A DNA stretch of 64,000 nt from Chitinophaga pinensis (GTDB lineage: Bacteria; Bacteroidota; Bacteroidia; UBA4408): NCBI GenBank assembly GCA_945861665.1, contig CAMAVS010000001.1:334403-398402 (forward strand). Reading direction: 5' to 3'. Below, piece by piece: positions 45,919-55,579 of the stretch; position 1 is the first letter of the stretch; each line of letters starts with the position of its first letter. Below the pieces are notes generated by a model that did not search any database, was not told the origin of the DNA, and worked only from the letters and a program-made list of their open reading frames with translations. The position numbers and the translations under genes are program-made.

Positions 45919-45926
45919 TAACTTTG
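45919..45926 (+). promoter_or_regulatory. Candidate -7 box for priA
   Basis: TAACTTTG ends 16 nt before the ATG at 45943; no TTG lies at the expected distance. Confidence 0.45.
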
Positions 45927-45942
45927 CACTTTAAAGATAACG

Positions 45943-48423
45943 ATGCAACGCAAAACCTTTTTTATTGATGTTATTTTACCCCTTCCCTTACCCAATAGTT
46001 ATACCTATAGAGTTCCGCAGGAGTTAAATGATTTGGTACAAATTGGAAAACGTGTAATTGTGTCCTTTGGGAAGGGGAAATTATACACAGCCATCATTAA
46101 AACCATTCACGAAACAGCACCCAAAAAGTACGAAGCAAAATACATCGATACTGTGTTGGATAATTATCCGATAGTGAATGAAAAGCAACTGCACTTGTGG
46201 GATTGGATAGCTGCCTACTATATGTGTAATACTGGCGATGTGATGAATGCCGCATTGCCATCTGGATTAAAACTATCGAGCGAAACAAAAATAATATTAT
46301 CGCCAAACTTCGACAAAGAAACAATGACGTCTTTAACGGACAAGGAATATATCATTGCCGAAGCACTTGAAATTCGCAATGCGCTTACCTTACTTGAAAT
46401 AGGTGAAATACTAAACACCAAAACCATTCACCCCATTATAAAAACACTTCTCGAAAAAAATGTAATTCTTATTCAGGAAGAAGTAAAAGAAAAATACAAA
46501 GCAAAGACCGAAATATTCGTACAGCTCACTGAATATGCTGCCGATGAAAATAATCTTCAACAGATTTTTAATTCACTCGAGAAAAAAGCATACAAACAAT
46601 TAGAGCTATTGGTGGCCTTTATTCACTTATCAAAAAGTGAATTAATTATACACATCAAAAAAAGCACCTTATTAAAAAGCTGCGATGCAGGTGAAACAGC
46701 ACTGAGTGGGTTGGTTAAAAAAAATGTATTTGAGCTTATTAGCAACGAAACAAGCAGATTAGAAAAAGGCATTGACAGCAACAAAATAAAGGAATTGAAT
46801 GAAATACAGGAAGCAGCTTTCTTAAAAATAAAACAATTTTTTGTAGAAAAAAATGTAACACTTTTACACGGTGTTACTTCCAGTGGCAAAACAGAAATAT
46901 ACATCAAACTCATTGAAGAAACATTACAACAAGGCAAACAAGTACTTTACTTACTGCCAGAAATTGCCCTCACAACACAAATAATTAACCGTCTCCAAAT
47001 TTCATTCGGCAATAAAGTTGGTGTTTACCATTCAAAATTTAACGAAAATGAGCGTGTTGAAATATGGAACAATGTATTAGGCATTTCACCAGCAGATACT
47101 GTCCCCTACTCGATTGTATTAGGGGCACGTTCTTCTTTGTTCTTGCCATTTTCTAATTTAGGATTAATTATTGTTGACGAAGAGCACGACAATTCCTATA
47201 AGCAACAAAATCCGGCACCACGCTATAATGCGCGCGATGGGGGTATTTATTTGGCACACATTCACAAGGCAAAAGTGCTATTGGGCTCGGCAACACCTTG
47301 TATAGAAACCTACTACAATGCCCTTAACGGGAAATATGGATTAGTAGAATTACACAAACGTTTTGGCGATGTTAAAATGCCCATCATTGAAATTGTAAAT
47401 GTGAAAGATGAAGCACGCAAAAAAAGAATGAAGTCGCATTTTTCAAAAACACTGTTAGATGGCATTCAACTTGCATTGGACGAAAAGGAGCAAGTTATAC
47501 TTTTTCAAAATCGAAGAGGTTTTGCTCCTATGTTGGAATGTAGCACCTGTGCTTGGGTTCCACAATGCACCCAATGCGATGTAAGCTTAACCTACCATAA
47601 AGCCAGTAATTTATTACGCTGTCATTATTGCGGATATTCAATTAAACTTCCACAAACTTGTGGAGCTTGTGGAGGCACCGAATTAAAAATGCATGGTTTT
47701 GGAACCGAAAAAATAGAAGAAGAATTATCCATATATTTTCCCACGGCACGCATTGGAAGAATGGACTTAGATACTACACGTTCAAAATTTGCTTACAAAC
47801 AAATATTACACGATTTTGAAGAACACAACATTGATGTTTTAGTAGGTACGCAAATGGTTACTAAAGGGTTGGACTTTAACAATGTGAGCTTGGTGGGAGT
47901 GTTAAGTGCCGATAGCCTTATTTCCTTTCCCGATTTTAGAGCCTATGAAAACGGTTACCAACTTATGGCTCAAGTAAGTGGCAGGGCCGGAAGAAAGAAA
48001 AAACAGGGGAAAGTAATTATACAGAGTTCAAATCCTTCCTTATCGATATTACAACAAGTTGTGGCAAACGATTACCTAACAATGTACAACGAGCAGTTAA
48101 GCGAAAGAAAAAACTACCACTACCCTCCTTTTTACCGACTGATAAAAATAACAACCGTACATAAAAACATTGAGCAAGTGAATAGTTCAGCAGCCTATTT
48201 AGCAGGCGAGCTTCGCACCTTTTTCGGAAAAAGGGTATTGGGGCCCGAATTCCCAATAGTGGCAAGAATCCGAAATGCCTACCATAAAACCATCTTACTC
48301 AAAATTGAACGAGAACCCTCTATCGGCAAATCAAAACAGTTTATTAACGATGCACTTATTCGTTTTAAAACACATAACGAACATAAAATGGTACGTTTAA
48401 TAGTGGATGTAGACCCTATTTAA
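45943..48423 (+). CDS. priA: Primosomal protein N' (PriA helicase)
   Basis: PriA restarts stalled replication forks. The 826-residue protein has the N-terminal DNA-binding domain (to about 105), Walker A in GVTSSGKTEIYIKLI (about 315), DEEH in VDEEHDNSYKQ, and the zinc-binding insertion with eight Cys (CSTCAWVPQC, CHYCGYS, CGACGG; about 530-580). The helicase C block is QVSGRAGRKKKQGKV. All core motifs are intact. It ends convergent with thiL, 24 nt apart. Confidence 0.96.
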   Translation: MQRKTFFIDVILPLPLPNSYTYRVPQELNDLVQIGKRVIVSFGKGKLYTAIIKTIHETAPKKYEAKYIDTVLDNYPIVNEKQLHLWDWIAAYYMCNTGDVMNAALPSGLKLSSETKIILSPNFDKETMTSLTDKEYIIAEALEIRNALTLLEIGEILNTKTIHPIIKTLLEKNVILIQEEVKEKYKAKTEIFVQLTEYAADENNLQQIFNSLEKKAYKQLELLVAFIHLSKSELIIHIKKSTLLKSCDAGETALSGLVKKNVFELISNETSRLEKGIDSNKIKELNEIQEAAFLKIKQFFVEKNVTLLHGVTSSGKTEIYIKLIEETLQQGKQVLYLLPEIALTTQIINRLQISFGNKVGVYHSKFNENERVEIWNNVLGISPADTVPYSIVLGARSSLFLPFSNLGLIIVDEEHDNSYKQQNPAPRYNARDGGIYLAHIHKAKVLLGSATPCIETYYNALNGKYGLVELHKRFGDVKMPIIEIVNVKDEARKKRMKSHFSKTLLDGIQLALDEKEQVILFQNRRGFAPMLECSTCAWVPQCTQCDVSLTYHKASNLLRCHYCGYSIKLPQTCGACGGTELKMHGFGTEKIEEELSIYFPTARIGRMDLDTTRSKFAYKQILHDFEEHNIDVLVGTQMVTKGLDFNNVSLVGVLSADSLISFPDFRAYENGYQLMAQVSGRAGRKKKQGKVIIQSSNPSLSILQQVVANDYLTMYNEQLSERKNYHYPPFYRLIKITTVHKNIEQVNSSAAYLAGELRTFFGKRVLGPEFPIVARIRNAYHKTILLKIEREPSIGKSKQFINDALIRFKTHNEHKMVRLIVDVDPI

Positions 48424-48447
48424 ATAAGTGACTTTGCAAACTTTTAA

Positions 48448-49509
48448 CTAAACTGCCCCCTCCGCATCTTTCTTAAGCAACGAATCCCAGCCTTGCGCAG
48501 TAATAGGGTATAATGCACCATTGCGAGCAACCAAATTTACTCCTGAACTTTTATTTGTAATATGACCAATAACAGTTAAACTTGGGTTCCCTTTTATTTT
48601 ATCGTAATCGCCAATATCAACCGTAAAAAGCAATTCATAATCTTCTCCTCCGCTCAATGCACAAACTGTAGGGTCTAACGTAAATTCCTTCGCCATATTT
48701 ATAGTTGTAGGGTCAATGGGGATTTTTTCCTCGTATATGCTGCAACCTACTTCCGACTGATTGCAGATGTGTAATATTTCTGAAGATAATCCGTCTGAAA
48801 TATCAATCATTGAAGTAGGCTTTACTTTTAATTCTTTCAACAATTCCAATATATCGCTTCGGGTTTCCGGTTTCAACTGCCGTTCAATGATATAATCATT
48901 CCCTTCCAAATCAGGCTGAATATTCGGATTTGCTTTAAAAACCTGTTTTTCTCTTTCTAATAACTGTAATCCAACATAAGCACCACCCAAGTCGCCCGAA
49001 ACAACAATTAAATCATTTTCTTTGGCTGTATTCCTATACACAATTTCATCAATATCGGCATACCCAATGGCAGTAATACTTATTACTAATCCTGAATTCG
49101 AAGACGTGGTGTCGCCACCAACTAAATCAATATTATATTTCTCACAAGCCAACAACATTCCATCATACAATTCTTCTAAGGCTTCAACCGAGAAACGATT
49201 GGATATAGCAATACCAACTGTTATTTGTGCTGGTATCGCATTCATAGCAACAATATCTGAGAGATTTACTACAACAGACTTATAACCCAAATGTTTTAAG
49301 GGAGTATACATCAAGTCAAAGTGTACTCCTTCCACCAACATATCTGTAGTGATAAGTGTTTGTTTGTTTTTGTAATCTACCACCGCGGCATCATCGCCAA
49401 TACCTCTTACAGAGGTTTTTTGCTTTATTTTTATATTTCTAGTAAGGTGCTTAATAAGTCCAAATTCCCCTAATTCGCTTAACTCAGTTCTGTTTTTTGA
49501 TTGATCCAT
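48448..49509 (-). CDS. thiL: Thiamine-monophosphate kinase
   Basis: ThiL phosphorylates thiamine monophosphate to the active diphosphate. The ~353-residue protein shows ELGEFGLIKHLT, GIGDDAAVVD, TTDMLVEGVHFDL, DIVAMNAIPAQITVG, VGGDTTSS and SGGEDYELLF, all ThiL signatures. The start MDQSKN at 49509 fits family length better than 49539. It follows no other thiamine gene here. A box TATTTTTG (49521-49514) directly upstream could be its -7 element. Confidence 0.95.
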   Translation of the reverse strand: MDQSKNRTELSELGEFGLIKHLTRNIKIKQKTSVRGIGDDAAVVDYKNKQTLITTDMLVEGVHFDLMYTPLKHLGYKSVVVNLSDIVAMNAIPAQITVGIAISNRFSVEALEELYDGMLLACEKYNIDLVGGDTTSSNSGLVISITAIGYADIDEIVYRNTAKENDLIVVSGDLGGAYVGLQLLEREKQVFKANPNIQPDLEGNDYIIERQLKPETRSDILELLKELKVKPTSMIDISDGLSSEILHICNQSEVGCSIYEEKIPIDPTTINMAKEFTLDPTVCALSGGEDYELLFTVDIGDYDKIKGNPSLTVIGHITNKSSGVNLVARNGALYPITAQGWDSLLKKDAEGAV

Positions 49510-49585
49510 ACCGCAAAAATAATTTTTTATTGAATACAAATCTTAATACTCTATAATTTTTATTCAAAAATAAAAAGGGTAATTA

Positions 49586-50401
49586 CTATAAGAATTTACA
49601 ACTCAACAAGGCAATGTCGTCAATGTAATTTTTTTCTTGTTTAAATTTATTCAACACAAATATGGTATGATTGTTTAGTTCATTCATTCCACTTGCCGAC
49701 TTTTCCAATATAATGTTCTTTAAATTTTCCATTCCAAATGCTTCGTTTGCATCGTTGTCCTGTTCCGTTAAACCATCTGTATAACAAACTAATACCGTTG
49801 AAGGATTAACGGTAATAATGCCCTCGCGCATTTTGGGAATATCATCCAACATACCCAGTCCGATACAACCTGTAGTAAGAAAAAGCGATGTGTTTTTATA
49901 AACCAATATTGGTGGATTATGACCCGCATTAATGTAGGTAAGAAAACGCGTTATGTAATTGTATTTTGCAATAAAAAGTGTTACGAATTTTTCCCCTTTT
50001 GCGTTTTCATTTACCAATCTGTTTAGGTCAGTAACAATTTCGTTTAAAGATGATGTGGTTTTAAACAAAGCACGCAAATTTGCTTGAAAGTTTGCCATCA
50101 ACAATGCTGCCGAAACTCCCTTACCAGATACATCGGCAATACAAAAAGCAACCTCATTTTCATTTAAACGTATAAAATCGTAATAATCACCTCCCACTTG
50201 ATGCTGCGCCTGATACAAGGCATCCACATCCATTTTTTCATCGTTTGGCAATTTTCTTGGAAATAACATTGACTGCATTTCAGAGGCCAATTCTAATTCC
50301 TTTTCAACACCTTCTAGCAAAGAGTTCAGCCTAAGATTTGTTATTTTCCTTTTCTGAGCAGCAGTCTTAATATTCGTATTATTTGAATTTTGCTTTACCA
50401 C
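49586..50401 (-). CDS. PP2C-type serine phosphatase (SpoIIE/RsbU-like)
   Basis: The 271-residue protein is a SpoIIE-family phosphatase: MQSMLFPRKLP and HQVGGDYYDFI, the metal-binding Asp in IADVSGKGVSAALLMA, INAGHNPPILV, and CYTDGLTE. There is only a short (~35-residue) N-terminal segment and no visible sensor domain, so it probably acts with a separate partner such as an anti-sigma antagonist or a sensor kinase. It lies 76 nt upstream of thiL on the same strand. Confidence 0.88.
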   Translation of the reverse strand: MVKQNSNNTNIKTAAQKRKITNLRLNSLLEGVEKELELASEMQSMLFPRKLPNDEKMDVDALYQAQHQVGGDYYDFIRLNENEVAFCIADVSGKGVSAALLMANFQANLRALFKTTSSLNEIVTDLNRLVNENAKGEKFVTLFIAKYNYITRFLTYINAGHNPPILVYKNTSLFLTTGCIGLGMLDDIPKMREGIITVNPSTVLVCYTDGLTEQDNDANEAFGMENLKNIILEKSASGMNELNNHTIFVLNKFKQEKNYIDDIALLSCKFL

Positions 50402-50554
50402 AACTTAAACATTGGTTTGTATAAATGTAGTTAAAAATTATTTTAAAATCAATAGTACTTTAGACTAAACTACGATTATTACATACCAAAATTTGTAAAA
50501 TACAGGTATAAGTGTTATTTATTGCCTCAGTATTTGAAAATGAACAAAACGCTA

Positions 50555-50585
50555 TTGTATTTTACCGATAAATTATATAGCTTTG
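50555..50585 (+). promoter_or_regulatory. Promoter of the pyrophosphatase gene
   Basis: TTG at 50555-50557, a 20-nt spacer and TAGCTTTG at 50578-50585 match the consensus. The leader is about 70 nt, longer than for other genes in the window. Confidence 0.7.
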
Positions 50586-50661
50586 CAACCCTTAAAACAA
50601 AAAACCAATAAAGTATAATCGACTGATTGATACCATTTAAGAAGAAATTAAAAGAAAATTT

Positions 50662-53382
50662 ATGGAGAACAACATTATTTATTTAGCTCCCGCATTAGGG
50701 ATTTTAGGATTGATAGTAATGGCAATAAAATCGGCTTGGGTTAGTAAGCAAGATGCTGGGGATAAAAACATGCAAGAACTTGCCGGCTATATAGCTGATG
50801 GGGCAATGGCATTTCTAAAAGCAGAGTGGAAAGTACTCAGCATTTTTGTGGTTTTTGCAGCTGCGTTATTAGCCTATTCAGGAACTATCCACGAAATCAA
50901 TGGAAGAGAAATTCATGGAAGTTGGATTATAGCAGTGTCTTTCATCTTAGGAGCTATTTTTTCTGCTACTGCTGGATATATAGGGATGAAAGTTGCTACT
51001 AAAGCAAACGTTCGTACAACTCAAGCTGCTAAAACAAGTTTAAAACAAGCATTGAAGGTTTCTTTTACCGGTGGAACTGTTATGGGATTAGGTGTTGCGG
51101 GATTAGCAGTGTTGGGTTTAGGTGGCTTATTCATAGTTTTCTTAAAAATATTTAATGTTGTTAATGTTGATAGCAATGAAATGAAAACTGCTATTGAGGT
51201 ATTAACAGGATTCTCTTTGGGGGCAGAGTCAATTGCATTGTTTGCTCGTGTAGGTGGAGGAATTTATACAAAAGCAGCTGACGTTGGTGCTGATTTGGTT
51301 GGTAAAGTAGAGGCAGGTATTCCTGAGGACGATGTTAGAAACCCTGCAACTATTGCAGATAATGTAGGAGATAACGTAGGTGATGTAGCGGGTATGGGTG
51401 CCGATTTATTTGGTTCTTATGTGGCAACAATTCTTGCAACAATGGTATTGGGACAAGAAATTGTTTTAAAGGATAATTTTGGTGGAATGTCCCCAATCCT
51501 TTTACCAATGGTTATTTGTGGATTAGGAATTGTGTTCTCAATTGTTGGGACTTGGTTCGTTACTATAAAGGATGAAAAATCGAATGTTCAAACTGCATTG
51601 AATCTTGGTAATTGGGCTTCAATGTTAATTACTGTTGTTGCATCCTATTTTATTGTAATGTATATGTTACCAGAAGGAGATATTTCTTTACGTGGTATTG
51701 TATTTACAAAAATGGGCGTGTTCGGTGCTATTTTAGTTGGAACTGTAGTAGGTGCAATTATGAGTATTGTAACTGAGTATTATACTGCAATGGGTAAGCC
51801 TCCAGTAAATTCTATTATTCAGCAATCTTCTACCGGTCACGCTACAAACATAATTGGTGGCTTAGCAGTTGGTATGAAATCAACCGTTATTCCAATTTTA
51901 ACGTTGGCAGCTGGTATTATGGGTTCATACTATTGTGCAGGATTATATGGTGTAGCAATTGCTGCAGCAGGAATGATGGCAACTACTGCTATGCAATTAG
52001 CAATTGACGCTTTTGGCCCCATTGCAGATAATGCAGGTGGTATTGCTGAAATGAGTCAATTACCTCCTGAAGTTCGTGAGCGTACTGATAATTTGGATGC
52101 TGTAGGTAACACAACAGCTGCAACAGGAAAAGGATTTGCTATAGCTTCAGCAGCACTAACATCATTGGCATTGTTTGCTGCCTTTGTTGGAATTGCGGGT
52201 ATTGATGCAATTGATATTTACAAAGCTCCTGTATTAGCAGGTTTATTTGTAGGTGGAATGATTCCTTTTATTTTCTCTGCCTTGTGTATTCAGGCTGTAG
52301 GTAAAGCTGCAATGGACATGGTACAAGAAGTACGCAGACAGTTTCGCGAAATTCCGGGAATTATGGAATACAAAGCAAAACCTGAATACGAAAAATGTGT
52401 TGCTATTTCTACCAAAGCATCTATCCGTGAAATGATGATGCCGGGTGCTATAGCATTAATTACTCCTGTAATTGTTGGATTTGTTTTCGGACCCGAAGTA
52501 TTGGGAGGTTTACTAGCAGGTGTAACAGTATCAGGTGTATTGATGGGAATTTTTCAAAGTAACGCAGGTGGTGCTTGGGACAATGCCAAAAAATCATTTG
52601 AGAAAGGTGTAATGATTAACGGTGAAATGTTTTACAAAAAATCAGAGCCACACAAAGCATCTGTAACAGGTGATACTGTCGGTGATCCATTTAAAGATAC
52701 CTCCGGACCATCAATGAATATTTTAATTAAATTAATGTCGATTGTATCCTTGGTAATTGCTCCATACATTGCTGTTAATAGCAGTGAATCAACTAATGAA
52801 AATGGAAAAACTACCGTTACAGTTGTAACAATGGTTGATTCAAATGCGGTTAAATTACCAAACTTGGCTGAAGTAAAATCAGAATTAGTATTGGATAAAT
52901 CGCATTCATTTGTTGAATTTTCTATCAAACATTTACTTACCAATTCAAAAGGAAGTTTTGCAGTTGATAGTGGGTATTTGAATATGACAGGGGATTTAGC
53001 TACCTCTACTATTTATCTTGAAATTGATGTTAAATCAGTAAATACTAAAAATGAAGACAGGGACGAGCACTTAAAAAATGCAGATTTCTTTGATGCAGCG
53101 AAATACCCTACTATGAAATTCGTAGCGAATACAATTCAAACTTCGGATGGAAGATATAAATATAAGGCTATTGGTGATCTTACTGTTAAAGATGTGACTA
53201 TGCCAATTGTGTTGTCTTTTAACTATGCAGGTGAAATTGAAAATCCAATGAGTAAGTCTATGGCCTATAGTTTTGAAGGTATCTTTAGTATTAATCGCGT
53301 TGATTTTCACGTTGGTGATGCTAGCCCGATGGTAGGAAATGATGTAACAATTAACTTCTCTGCTGAGGCATATAAAAAATAA
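50662..53382 (+). CDS. hppA: Membrane ion-pumping pyrophosphatase with C-terminal YceI domain
   Basis: The protein couples PPi hydrolysis to H+ or Na+ export. Residues 1 to about 715 are an M-PPase with some sixteen membrane helices and the catalytic loops EAGIPEDDVRNPATIADNVG, DAFGPIADNAGGIAEMS and DNLDAVGNTTAATGKG. The Ala in GNTTAATGKG marks the K+-dependent type. After the last helix (about 685-705) a ~35-residue linker leads to a complete YceI domain (about 740-906: LDKSHSFVEFSIKHL, DRDEHLKNADFFD, IGDLTVKDVTMPIVL). M-PPase C-termini face the periplasm, which is where YceI proteins normally work. The total of 906 residues is far above the usual 670-770. The pumped ion cannot be told with certainty. 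Confidence 0.95.
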   Translation: MENNIIYLAPALGILGLIVMAIKSAWVSKQDAGDKNMQELAGYIADGAMAFLKAEWKVLSIFVVFAAALLAYSGTIHEINGREIHGSWIIAVSFILGAIFSATAGYIGMKVATKANVRTTQAAKTSLKQALKVSFTGGTVMGLGVAGLAVLGLGGLFIVFLKIFNVVNVDSNEMKTAIEVLTGFSLGAESIALFARVGGGIYTKAADVGADLVGKVEAGIPEDDVRNPATIADNVGDNVGDVAGMGADLFGSYVATILATMVLGQEIVLKDNFGGMSPILLPMVICGLGIVFSIVGTWFVTIKDEKSNVQTALNLGNWASMLITVVASYFIVMYMLPEGDISLRGIVFTKMGVFGAILVGTVVGAIMSIVTEYYTAMGKPPVNSIIQQSSTGHATNIIGGLAVGMKSTVIPILTLAAGIMGSYYCAGLYGVAIAAAGMMATTAMQLAIDAFGPIADNAGGIAEMSQLPPEVRERTDNLDAVGNTTAATGKGFAIASAALTSLALFAAFVGIAGIDAIDIYKAPVLAGLFVGGMIPFIFSALCIQAVGKAAMDMVQEVRRQFREIPGIMEYKAKPEYEKCVAISTKASIREMMMPGAIALITPVIVGFVFGPEVLGGLLAGVTVSGVLMGIFQSNAGGAWDNAKKSFEKGVMINGEMFYKKSEPHKASVTGDTVGDPFKDTSGPSMNILIKLMSIVSLVIAPYIAVNSSESTNENGKTTVTVVTMVDSNAVKLPNLAEVKSELVLDKSHSFVEFSIKHLLTNSKGSFAVDSGYLNMTGDLATSTIYLEIDVKSVNTKNEDRDEHLKNADFFDAAKYPTMKFVANTIQTSDGRYKYKAIGDLTVKDVTMPIVLSFNYAGEIENPMSKSMAYSFEGIFSINRVDFHVGDASPMVGNDVTINFSAEAYKK

Positions 53383-53397
53383 GCATAGCTTATCTTA

Positions 53398-53438
53398 TAA
53401 AAAAAGAGGATTGTAGAAATACAATCCTCTTTTTATTT
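53398..53438. terminator. Bidirectional terminator between hppA and the YHYH remnant
   Basis: An 11-bp stem (53405-53415 with 53420-53430) closes a GAAA loop and has an A-run before and a T-run after, so it serves both converging genes. Confidence 0.88.
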
Positions 53439-53465
53439 TGAGTAAAATCTAAAAATCTTATTTAC

Positions 53466-54080
53466 CTATTTAACAATCGTAATTCTCTTATTAAGTACTT
53501 CTGTACCATTCGACATTTTAATAAAATACTCCCCACTATATAAGGTTTTTGTATCAAAATAAGCAATAGTACTACCCTGAAATAAAATTGTATTTTGTAC
53601 CAATTGTCCTTTTACATCGTACAAATCAATATATATATTTTCTTTGGTTAAATGATTCACCTGAATAACCACGAGGTCGCTCGAAGGATTAGGAAAAACA
53701 GTAACATTTATTCTTTCGTTTACATTATCAGAAACAAACGAGGGTATATATGTTGAAACAGCCTCGCCTATAGAAGCAACATTCGCAGCACTTTTAACCC
53801 CATAAAAAGTAGGACCTACTACATATGGATAAGCAGAATTCCAATTTTGATCAACAGTAGCAAAGTAACAATATATACCACTTGGGTATTCAGGTGTTAC
53901 ACAAAATCTACCATTGTGTTCATCTAAATAATCAGAATTCACAGTAGGAATATATTCATAATCTTCTCTAAAATATCCTATAGGATAGGTTGCATTCACT
54001 GCCGGACCGGGAGTAACAATTGTTCCATCGGCATATTGAGTTCTGGTATTAATATTGCGTTTATTGTAGCTCGATTTCAT
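53466..54080 (-). pseudogene. 5'-truncated YHYH protein with T9SS type A sorting domain
   Basis: The 204 residues match the C-terminal half of YHYH proteins: MKSSYNKRNI, TPGPAVNATYPIGYFREDYEY, LDEHNGRFCVTPEYPSGIY and AYPYVVGPTFYG. A T9SS type A tail follows (VTVFPNPSSDLVVIQV...KRITIVK). The signal peptide and the YHYH motif itself are missing. The first ATG is an internal Met of the original protein. It overlaps the truncated MbnH-like gene by 4 nt. Without a signal peptide it cannot reach T9SS, so it is probably dead. Confidence 0.8.
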
Positions 54081-54811
54081 ACGTTTCTTCCGTAATCGTT
54101 CAGTGTTGTGTCAACAGGCAATCCATTGTTCTCAAATTGAAGATTGGTAAACAACGGTTCAGTATGACAGGAAGAACATTTTTTTTGAAACAAAATATAA
54201 CCATTGTTTTGCTGAACAGTAAAGTTAGTAAGCTTGCGCATCACACTATCGTATTTTGAGTTTGCACTCACCAAGGTCAGCAGAAATTGAGATATTGCTT
54301 TCAGTGTATGCTCCCCTGTAATGATACTGTCATTAAATGCAGTAAAAAATAATTTAGAATAAACACTTGAATGTTGCAATTTTGCTACCACATTTGCTAT
54401 ACTTTCTCCCATTTCATTGGAATGACTAATGGGTGCTAATGCTTGCATATCCAATTGATTGATTGCTCCATCCCACATAAATGTTTTATACCAAGCTAAA
54501 TTCATTAATGCAGGTGAGTTGCGTGTACCTACTTTATCGTCAATGCCGTGACTCAATGCATGATCAACGTGTGTAAATGCAGTATACTGTGAATGACAAC
54601 TTGCGCAGGAGATGCTGCCATTTCGTGAAAGAATGGGGTCATAAAAAAGCTTCCTACCCAATTCTATTTTCTTTTCAGACAAAGGGTTTTTCGAAAAATC
54701 GTATTGCGGAACAGGAAAATTATCAGGTTTGTAAAAAAGAGTTTGAGTACGAATAACAAAAGCAAATGATACAAAACAAGCAATTGAAAATAGAACTACT
54801 GCTTTTTTCAT
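54077..54811 (-). pseudogene. 3'-truncated di-heme cytochrome c peroxidase, MbnH-like
   Basis: The 244-residue product has a signal anchor, the CCP/MauG start (NPLSEKKIELGRKLFYDPILS), and both heme sites: CASCH at 69-73 and CSSCH at 212-216. It then stops abruptly after LNDYGRNV, about 90 residues before the normal end, losing the segment with the last heme ligands. The break coincides with the start of the YHYH remnant. Upstream is its MbnP-like partner. MbnH enzymes oxidise a Trp of MbnP to kynurenine; this copy is unlikely to be active. Confidence 0.82.
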
Positions 54812-54813
54812 TT

Positions 54814-55509
54814 TTACTCGACCCTAAAAATTTCAACCGCCTTTTCGGAAAGCGATACTGCTTGCTTACTAGGCGACATTATTTGATTTTGTTGCGACAA
54901 ATCTATGCTCTCTATAAAATTCTTAATATCTAAAACTATATCTACCTTTTTATTTTCCTCCACTTTTAATATCACTTTTTGCAATGCATTGAATGGATAT
55001 TGATAACCTCCTAAATGAAATTGAAATGCATTGTTTCGCGATTTACACACATTACTCCGCCCCTCTAATTTTAAATTGACATAGCCGCTTTGCCAAGTCC
55101 AGTACATTCCTTTTGTTGGATCTAAATCACCTCCCATTGCACCCGAAACATTGGTAAGACTATCAATGCCTAAATTAAACCTTATTGTATTGTAAATAAT
55201 ATTAGAAGCTCCCGCAATGACAATTGTTAAGGATTTATCGTCTGCAAAATCAATTAAATGAAAACTATTTTCTTCCTTCCATACAATTTTATCATCCTTT
55301 AGTAATTCAATTGCAGAAATATAAAATTTAAACGCTTCAATTTGTATACTATCACCTTTGCTCAATGTATAAAACAAATTGTTCGGGGTGAGAATTGAAT
55401 TGCCAAACATTGGATGGAATACAATTGATGTTTTTTGTTCAGTCTGTGCAAGTGCCAGGAATGATTTAAAAGCAAAAATTAAAAGAATAAAAACGCATCT
55501 TAATTTCAT
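54814..55509 (-). CDS. MbnP-like copper-binding protein
   Basis: With the start at 55509 (MKLRCVFILLIFAF) the protein has 231 residues and a signal peptide to ALAQ. The MbnP family pattern is clear: PNNLFYTLSKGDSIQIEAFKFYIS, HLIDFAD, GDLDPTKGMYWTWQSGYVN and FHLGGY. The Trp-rich GMYWTWQSGY block includes the position modified in methanotroph MbnP. It lies 2 nt before the MbnH-like gene. Periplasmic copper handling is the inferred role. Confidence 0.85.
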   Translation of the reverse strand: MKLRCVFILLIFAFKSFLALAQTEQKTSIVFHPMFGNSILTPNNLFYTLSKGDSIQIEAFKFYISAIELLKDDKIVWKEENSFHLIDFADDKSLTIVIAGASNIIYNTIRFNLGIDSLTNVSGAMGGDLDPTKGMYWTWQSGYVNLKLEGRSNVCKSRNNAFQFHLGGYQYPFNALQKVILKVEENKKVDIVLDIKNFIESIDLSQQNQIMSPSKQAVSLSEKAVEIFRVE

Positions 55510-55579
55510 TTTACTGCCTTTAAAGTTACTGTTAAAGATATTATTTAAACGCTTGCCCGGCAAGAATGAAGATATTGGA

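Noticed and set aside
49514-49521. Full promoter for thiL
   Set aside because: TATTTTTG is present, but the nearest TTG is only 15 nt away and the box abuts the start codon; kept only as a note in the gene entry.
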